A DNA stretch of 64,000 nucleotides from Geomonas sp. Red32 (lineage in GTDB: Bacteria > Desulfobacterota > Desulfuromonadia > Geobacterales > Geobacteraceae): contig NZ_JAKLOY010000004.1 in the NCBI RefSeq assembly GCF_023652955.1, positions 248,001 through 312,000 on the forward strand, written 5' to 3'. Shown here one piece after another: positions 58,761 through 64,000 of this stretch (the first letter of the stretch is position 1; each line of letters opens with the position of its first letter). The translations under genes were made by a program, and so were the position numbers. The notes below the pieces were generated by a model, which worked only from the letters and a program-made list of their open reading frames with translations, ran no database searches and had not been told where the DNA came from.

Positions 58761-59609
58761 CTACTGACGGTACAGCATCTTCAGGATGCTGGAAAGCTGC
58801 TGCTTCATCTTGCTCCGCTCCACGATGACGTCCACCATGCCGTGGTCGAGCAGGTACTCGGCGCGCTGGAACCCTTCCGGGAGCTTCTGCCGGATGGTCT
58901 GCTCGATGACGCGGGGACCGGCGAAACCGATCAGCGCCTTCGGCTCGGCCATGTTGATGTCGCCCAGCATGGCGAAGCTGGCGGTGACCCCGCCGGTGGT
59001 CGGGTCGGTCAGGATGGAGACGAAGGGAAGCCCCTGCTCCTTGAGCTTGGCGAGCGCCGCGGAGGTCTTGGCCATCTGCATCAGCGAGAGGATGCTCTCC
59101 TGCATCCTCGCGCCGCCGGAAGCGGAAACGATGATGACCGGGGTGCGCTTCTCGAGCGCGCGCTCGATGCCGCGGGTGATCTTCTCGCCGACCACGCTCC
59201 CCATGCTCCCCCCCATGAAGGAGAAATCGAACACGCAGATCTCGGCCGGAGTGCCGTCGATGCGGCCGGAGCCGCAGATGATGGCATCCTTGCTCCCCCC
59301 CTTGGCCAACGCGGCGTCGATACGGTCCTGGTAGCTCTTGGAGTCCTTGAAGTCGAGGCAGTCGATCGACACCAGCCCGGCGTCCGACTCGACGAAGCTC
59401 CCGAGGTCCATCAGGAGCTCGATTCTCTTCCTGGCGGAGACCCGGTAGTGGTGGTTGCACTTCGGGCAGACGTTGAGGTTGTTCTCTATGTCCTTGGTGT
59501 AAACGGTGGCGTTGCAGCTGACGCATTTGGTCCACAGCCCCTCGGGTACCTTCACCCGGGGATCGGACGACTTCGCCTTCGGCGGATTGTCTCTTTTAAA
59601 CCAAGCCAT
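58761..59609 (-). CDS. accD: Acetyl-CoA carboxylase carboxyltransferase beta subunit
   Basis: The 282-aa protein has the N-terminal zinc ribbon (Cys29, Cys32, Cys48, Cys51). The carboxyltransferase core follows ([52 protein letters not shown]). Together with AccA it moves CO2 from carboxybiotin to acetyl-CoA to make malonyl-CoA for lipid synthesis. It sits directly downstream of trpA. Confidence 0.97.
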   Translation of the reverse strand: MAWFKRDNPPKAKSSDPRVKVPEGLWTKCVSCNATVYTKDIENNLNVCPKCNHHYRVSARKRIELLMDLGSFVESDAGLVSIDCLDFKDSKSYQDRIDAALAKGGSKDAIICGSGRIDGTPAEICVFDFSFMGGSMGSVVGEKITRGIERALEKRTPVIIVSASGGARMQESILSLMQMAKTSAALAKLKEQGLPFVSILTDPTTGGVTASFAMLGDINMAEPKALIGFAGPRVIEQTIRQKLPEGFQRAEYLLDHGMVDVIVERSKMKQQLSSILKMLYRQ

Positions 59610-59744
59610 ATTTTTGTCCTCTTAAGGGGAGATCCCCATCCTTTTCGTGTTTAAAACTGGCCGTGTTTTTTACCAGATAGAACAAGGCATGTCAAACAAA
59701 AGGGTACGCGCATTCCGCTAAGTTGCGGAAATCTCTATAGGTCA

Positions 59745-60548
59745 CTAGGCGGAGGCCGAGCGGACCCCTTCTTTTAGCGCGGAAACGAAGGCCGCAAGCT
59801 CCTTGACGAGCTCGGCTCCCCGGTACTTCTCGAAGAGCTTCACGAGGGCGCTGCCGACCACGACGCCGTCGGCGTTCTTGGCCACCGCCCCCGCCTGCGA
59901 GGGGTCGGATATGCCGAAGCCGACCACGAGCGGCAAGGAAACGGCGGCACGGACCTCGCTCACGCGGGAGGCCAGGGTGTCGGCCACCGAGCTGCGGGCA
60001 CCGGTGACCCCGGTCACCGAGACGTAGTAGATGAACCCGCTCCCCAGCCGGCAGACGGTGTCGATCCTCGTCTGGTCCGAGGTCGGGGTGAGGAGGAAGA
60101 TGATGTCGAGGCCGTGGCGGTCGGTCGCCTCCTTCAGCTCGGCCGACTCTTCGGGGGGGAGATCCACCACCAGGAGGGCGTCTACCCCCGCCGCCTGCGC
60201 GTCGGCCGCGAAACGGTCTGCTCCGTAGGCGAAGATCGGGTTGTAGTACCCCATGAGGAGGATGGGGATCTGGGTCCGGGTCCTGAGCCTCTTGACGAGC
60301 TCCAGGATGGCCGGCAGGGTGGTCCCCCCGGCCAGCGCGCGCTCGGAGGAGAGCTGGATGGTGGGGCCGTCGGCCATGGGGTCGGAGAACGGCACACCGA
60401 GCTCGATGATGTCGGCTCCCGCCTTCTCCAGCTCCAGCACCGCCTGTTCGGTGGTGGCGAGGTCGGGGTCTCCGGCGGTGATGAAGGTCACTAGGGCCTT
60501 TTCCCCCTTCTGTTGCAAGGTCGTGAACGTATCGGCAATCCTGCCCAT
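59745..60548 (-). CDS. trpA: Tryptophan synthase alpha chain
   Basis: The 267-aa TIM-barrel enzyme has catalytic Glu49 ([13 protein letters not shown]) and Asp60 (PMADGPTIQ), in the same positions as in the enteric enzyme. [16 protein letters not shown] and the phosphate loop GFGISDPSQ are present. It cleaves indole-3-glycerol phosphate to indole for TrpB. trpB is about 43 kb away. Confidence 0.97.
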   Translation of the reverse strand: MGRIADTFTTLQQKGEKALVTFITAGDPDLATTEQAVLELEKAGADIIELGVPFSDPMADGPTIQLSSERALAGGTTLPAILELVKRLRTRTQIPILLMGYYNPIFAYGADRFAADAQAAGVDALLVVDLPPEESAELKEATDRHGLDIIFLLTPTSDQTRIDTVCRLGSGFIYYVSVTGVTGARSSVADTLASRVSEVRAAVSLPLVVGFGISDPSQAGAVAKNADGVVVGSALVKLFEKYRGAELVKELAAFVSALKEGVRSASA

Positions 60549-60611
60549 GGTTGCTCCTATTTGATCGCCGGCGCCTCACAGCGGAAGCGGCGTGATTCGG
60601 TGGAATGAAAA

Positions 60612-60666
60612 GCAAATCCCCCCTGTCCCCCCTTTGACAAGGGGGGGACGAATGGGGGGGATTGCC
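60612..60666. repeat. Family 1 repeat, single arm A copy
   Basis: GCAAATCCCCCCTGTCCCCC...GGGGGGGAC is arm A in reverse. It is followed by GAATGGGGGGGATTGCC, a fragment rather than a full arm B. It lies between trpA and the chemoreceptor gene. Confidence 0.7.
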
Positions 60667-60715
60667 TTAACGACGGTGATGATGTGGTGGGCGTCCCGGG
60701 AGCGTTGCCCGCGGC

Positions 60716-62890
60716 TTAGATCTTGAAGCCGTCGATCTCTTTTCTCAGCATCTCGGTCTGGCGGAAGAGCTTGTTGACCCCCTCGTCCATGACGCGGGTG
60801 GCACCGAGGTTGGCGTCGGTAGCGGCCTGGATATCGTCGACCGAGCTCACGATCTGCTCCGAGCCGCGGGTTTGCTCGTCGCAGGCCCTTTTTATGTGGG
60901 AGATCATCTCGGTGATGCTCTCGGTGCTCTTGGCGATGAGGCCACCCACCTTGTTCTGCTCGCGGGTGGAGGAGAGCACCTGGGAGGTGAGGGTCTTCAT
61001 GTTCTCCACCGCCCCCATGATCATCTCGCTCCCCTGCCCCTGCTCGCGGGTCGCCTTGGCGATCTGGGAGACCATCTCGGAGACCTGCTCCATGGCCTCG
61101 CGGATCATCTGGCTCCCTTTGGCCTGCTCGACGGTGGTGCGGGCGATCTCGGCCACCTGCGCGGTCGCCTCGTTGACCCCCAGCACGATCTTGTGGAGCG
61201 CCTCGCCCGACTTCTCGGAGAGGATCTCGCCGTCGCTGATGCTCTGCTCGGCCTGCTCGATGGCCTCGACGGCCCGGGCGGTCTCGTCCTGGACGCCGCG
61301 GATCACCTGGGCGATCTCGCGGGTGGAGGCCGAGGTCCTTTCCGAGAGCTCCTTGATCTCGTCGGCCACCACGGCAAAGCCCTTGCCGTGCTCGCCCGCC
61401 TGCGCCGCGATGATGGCGGCGTTCAAGGCCAAAAGGTTCGTCTGTTCGGCCACCTCGTCGATGACCGAGAGGATCTCGCCGATGTCGGTGGCCCGCTCGG
61501 AGAGGGTGGTGATGACCTCGCCGGTGATCTGGGAGGAGCGCTTGATCTCCTGCATCCCGTTGATCATCGCATCCACCGACTCGCGGCCGGTCTCGGCGTC
61601 CATGCGGACCGCGGCCGAGATGGAGGCGGTCTCGTTAGCGTTTCTCTCCACCTGCTTGATGGAGCTGTCCATCTGCATGACGGAGGAGGCGGTGGCGGTG
61701 GCGACTTCCATCAGGCTTACCACGCCGTTGCCGACTTCCTTGATGGAGACCCCCATCTCGACGATCGAGGAGGAGACCTCGTTCACCGACTGGGAGAGGT
61801 TCTCCATGCTCTGCACGACCTCCTCGACGCTGGAAGCCATCTCCAGGATGGAGGAGGAGCTCTCCGAGGCCGAGGCCGAGAGGGAATCGACCCCTTCCGC
61901 GACCCCCTTGATGGAGGTGTTGATCTGTACGATGGCCGCCGAGGTCTTGGCAACGCTATCCGCCTGGGTCTTGGCCGAAGCCACCACCGAGTGGGAGGCC
62001 TTGGACATGGTCTCCGAGATGGCGGCCAGCTCGGCCGACGAGCGGGAGACCTTCCCCATCATCCCCGAGAGCTTGCCGGTCATCTCGTTGAAGTCCGCCC
62101 CGAGGGTGCCGATCTCGTCGTAGGCATCCATCTCGACCTTGCAGGTCAGGTCCCCTTCCGACCCCTTGTTCACCGCGTCCAGCAGGGTCTTGACGCGGAG
62201 GACGATGTTGCGGGTGATGGAGAGCCCCAGCCCCACCGCCACCGCGATGGCGATCAGGATGACCAGCGCGAAGGCGATCACCGAGGTCTGCTGGATCTGG
62301 GTGACCTGGGCGTTGGCCTGGTTCATCTGGTTGCCGACTTCCAGCAGGATGTCGTCCAGATCGGCCTTCGCCTTGTCGTTGGCGTCGGAGATGTCCTCGT
62401 TGGCCAGCTGGTGGAGGGTATCGTCGGTGAGCGAGGAGCCGCTCCCGAGGATGGCACGCTTGTGCTCGACGAGCTTGTCGGCCACCTTCTCGAACTCGTC
62501 CCAGCTGGCGAGGAACTTCTTGGTCCGCTGCTCGATGGAACCACCCTTGACGGCGGGCCTGATGCCGAGCTTGACGTTGCCGTTCAAAAGCACCTGGGCC
62601 TGGCTCTGCAGCAGGTCACGCTTGGTGTGGTAATCCTCGACGTAATCCTCGAACTTGTCCTTCTCGGAACGCACCAGGGCGGCCTGCATCAGGCTCACGT
62701 GGCAGTACTTCTGGGTCACCGCCATCAGCAGAACCTGCTTCTGCTCCTTGGAGAGCTGCTCGAGGATGTTCTGGATCTGCCCCCCTACCCGTTTCACGGT
62801 GACGACCCCGAAGCTTCCGGTGATCACCACCAAGAGGGCCATGACCATGAAGGCCATGAGCAGGCGGCTGCGCAGCTTTAGTTTCTTCAT
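60716..62890 (-). CDS. Methyl-accepting chemotaxis protein with four-helix-bundle sensor
   Basis: The 724-aa protein has TM1 (11-31), an all-helical periplasmic region (about 35-205: [16 protein letters not shown]), TM2 (about 206-230), HAMP and a very long cytoplasmic coiled-coil. The signalling tip reads [20 protein letters not shown], where most MCPs have [11 protein letters not shown]-x-G-x-G; the Glu-to-Ile and Arg-to-Gln changes are notable. It starts 4 bp after the stop of a periplasmic cytochrome c gene, so the two are made together. A role in sensing electron-acceptor or redox state is plausible. Confidence 0.92.
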   Translation of the reverse strand: MKKLKLRSRLLMAFMVMALLVVITGSFGVVTVKRVGGQIQNILEQLSKEQKQVLLMAVTQKYCHVSLMQAALVRSEKDKFEDYVEDYHTKRDLLQSQAQVLLNGNVKLGIRPAVKGGSIEQRTKKFLASWDEFEKVADKLVEHKRAILGSGSSLTDDTLHQLANEDISDANDKAKADLDDILLEVGNQMNQANAQVTQIQQTSVIAFALVILIAIAVAVGLGLSITRNIVLRVKTLLDAVNKGSEGDLTCKVEMDAYDEIGTLGADFNEMTGKLSGMMGKVSRSSAELAAISETMSKASHSVVASAKTQADSVAKTSAAIVQINTSIKGVAEGVDSLSASASESSSSILEMASSVEEVVQSMENLSQSVNEVSSSIVEMGVSIKEVGNGVVSLMEVATATASSVMQMDSSIKQVERNANETASISAAVRMDAETGRESVDAMINGMQEIKRSSQITGEVITTLSERATDIGEILSVIDEVAEQTNLLALNAAIIAAQAGEHGKGFAVVADEIKELSERTSASTREIAQVIRGVQDETARAVEAIEQAEQSISDGEILSEKSGEALHKIVLGVNEATAQVAEIARTTVEQAKGSQMIREAMEQVSEMVSQIAKATREQGQGSEMIMGAVENMKTLTSQVLSSTREQNKVGGLIAKSTESITEMISHIKRACDEQTRGSEQIVSSVDDIQAATDANLGATRVMDEGVNKLFRQTEMLRKEIDGFKI

Positions 62891-62894
62891 GAAA

Positions 62895-63254
62895 TCAGCG
62901 CTCCGCTTCGCTCAGAAGGTAGTTCATGAGATCGACGGCCTGTTTAACCTGGCCCTTGGTCATGTTGGAGTCGGGCTTCCTGAGCATCTTGATGCCGTAG
63001 GCCTTGGTGGCGCTGCGGTCGAAGGGCTGCCCGGAGATGGGGGCCACCCCGGTCTGGACGGCAACCACCAGCCGCTCGAGGGTGTGGCACTTGACGCACT
63101 TAACGCGCACCACGTCGTAATTGGCTTTCATGGCCGGGGGAAAGCTGGAGGGGTCGAACTGCCGTTCGGCACCCCTGCCGACGACTCTAAGTCCGGCCTG
63201 CGCGGCGGTGGCCGAAAGGGCGATGAGAAGCATGGTGACCAGTACCTTCTTCAT
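62895..63254 (-). CDS. Small periplasmic monohaem c-type cytochrome
   Basis: The 119-aa product has a signal peptide (1-20, ATAAQA) and one haem motif CVKCH (Cys53, Cys56, His57), followed by [12 protein letters not shown] Met near the C-terminus ([20 protein letters not shown]) is a candidate sixth ligand. It is a soluble electron carrier or haem sensor. It lies between a gene for an outer-membrane barrel and the chemoreceptor, in one direction. Confidence 0.85.
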   Translation of the reverse strand: MKKVLVTMLLIALSATAAQAGLRVVGRGAERQFDPSSFPPAMKANYDVVRVKCVKCHTLERLVVAVQTGVAPISGQPFDRSATKAYGIKMLRKPDSNMTKGQVKQAVDLMNYLLSEAER

Positions 63255-63292
63255 GTGGTCTCTCCTTTTTAAGTAGCGGTACCCGCCGGGCG

Positions 63293-64000
63293 CTAGAGGC
63301 TGAAAGCCAGCGAGGCGAGGGCGGTCCGGTTGATGCCGGTCGGGGCATCGGTAAAGATGTACTCAAGCGTCAGCTTGGTGTTTTGCAGCGGGGTGTAGGC
63401 GATGGCCGGGATGTAGCGCCTGGTGGCACCGTCCACCCCTTCCTGGAAGTCGTAACGGAAAAGGGGGACCAGGTTGATCGGGGCGCCGAGGTAGTACTCC
63501 CCTTCGGCGCTGACGGCGTGGGTCTCCAGCGCGCTCGGGGTGGCTAAGAAGAGCGGGTTGGCGTCCCGGCCGAAGCTGCCGCTCCCCTTCAGGTGGAGCC
63601 GCTTGTAGAGGATGTCGATCTCGGCGCCGGCCCGGTAGAAGCTGTTCATGTTGCGGGCGATGCCGATCTGGTCGAAGTCGCCGTTACGCCCCTTGTACCC
63701 GTAGGCACCCAGGGTGATCGCCAGGTAGTCCCAGACGCTCTCGTTGTCGAGATCGATTTCGGGCTCCTCCCCCTTGTAGTCGGTCCCGCCGATCTTCAAG
63801 GCCAGGCGGCCGTAGCCGTCGTTTTGGTTCTGGCCGTTTCTGTCCACCACGCCCCCCGCGAAGAAGAGCCGGTTGCCGAGCACCCCGTTGATCTCCAGGG
63901 CGTCCTCCGGCGCATCCACCGAGAAGGGGGAATTGCCGACCAGGTAGGAGGTGGAGGCGAAGGGGGGGACGACGATGACCTTGTTGCTCCGCTTCCAGAG
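63293..64000 (-). CDS. Outer-membrane beta-barrel protein, truncated at the window edge
   Basis: The frame is open from the window edge (64000) to the stop at 63293, so the N-terminus is outside. The 235 visible residues alternate in the manner of a beta barrel. Segments such as GRLALKIGG, DYLAITLGAYGYKG, NSFYRAGAEIDILYKRLHLKG and the end LEYIFTDAPTGINRTALASLAFSL suggest strands closing at the C-terminus. It may be a porin or an outer-membrane conduit. No haem motif is in the visible part. It lies 38 bp upstream of the cytochrome gene. Confidence 0.6.
   Translation of the reverse strand, partial: LWKRSNKVIVVPPFASTSYLVGNSPFSVDAPEDALEINGVLGNRLFFAGGVVDRNGQNQNDGYGRLALKIGGTDYKGEEPEIDLDNESVWDYLAITLGAYGYKGRNGDFDQIGIARNMNSFYRAGAEIDILYKRLHLKGSGSFGRDANPLFLATPSALETHAVSAEGEYYLGAPINLVPLFRYDFQEGVDGATRRYIPAIAYTPLQNTKLTLEYIFTDAPTGINRTALASLAFSL

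Noticed and set aside
60872-62881. 669-aa plus-strand ORF opposite the chemoreceptor
   Set aside because: Gly/Asp/His-rich mirror of MCP coiled-coil codons; no ribosome site or motif.

Overview
This is a GC-rich window from a member of the Geobacterales, most like the Geomonas / Citrifermentans / Geobacter bemidjiensis group. That placement is inferred from gene content: a three-subunit succinate dehydrogenase/fumarate reductase operon, several small c-type cytochromes, an aldehyde:ferredoxin oxidoreductase, many PAS/MCP/histidine-kinase signalling proteins, Roadblock/LC7 and DUF4388 (PATAN) proteins, and short C- and G-rich dispersed repeats. I saw no rRNA, tRNA, CRISPR array, prophage or insertion sequence.

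Layout. 1-6620: truncated TetR-type repressor with a palindromic operator, orphan MotB-like protein, cytochrome P460, a dCache chemoreceptor, a molybdenum-carrier-like protein, a lipoprotein gene broken by an in-frame TGA at its lipobox, a STAS protein and an unknown lipoprotein. 7025-17649: large hybrid histidine kinase, then ruvB fused head-to-tail with a DnaA/Hda-like AAA+ gene, Uup-type ABC-F ATPase, LEA14-like lipoprotein, lytic transglycosylase, trpB and trmL. 17928-24738: secreted sedolisin protease, nitroreductase, thioesterase, a PAS-only protein and two small membrane proteins.

25023-32799 is the most distinctive gene cluster: Roadblock, ODP-like metallo-beta-lactamase-fold diiron protein, HD/HD-GYP, PAS histidine kinase, REC-DUF4388, ParA-type ATPase, a second Roadblock protein and REC-DUF4388-TPR. 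All genes run in one direction, with overlaps. It looks like a dedicated, possibly oxygen-responsive signalling or positioning system. A TPR/GT41 (SPINDLY/OGT-like) glycosyltransferase sits convergent to it, bracketed by inverted copies of a dispersed repeat.

35450-46130: frd/sdhCAB operon with a clear promoter, tgt, monohaem lipoprotein cytochrome, mazG, an inverted pair of perfect DnaA boxes, ogt, and the divergent flippases murJ and wzx. 46232-48093 is an accessory patch: a small secreted protein behind a sigma-54-like promoter, a 5'-truncated Phd-type antitoxin, a strikingly phased array of about 21 near-palindromic 12-mers at a 21-22 nt period (46991-47496), and a helical protein of unknown function. 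48325-60548 (all minus strand): class II aldolase plus tungsten AOR, mannose and rhamnose nucleotide-sugar genes, lptD, folC, cupin, LysE exporter, accD, trpA. 60716-64000: chemoreceptor, periplasmic monohaem cytochrome and a truncated outer-membrane barrel, a plausible redox-taxis unit.

Two repeat families are scattered between genes. Family 1 is a 91-bp two-armed hairpin (GTCCCCC...ATTTG / CAAAT...GGGGGAC), with intact copies at 17769, 44367 and 58516 and variants at 14037, 21156 and 60612. Family 2 is CCCATCCTCACCC...CCCTTGAAGGGG. All calls come from reading the sequence and its translations; no database search was available.
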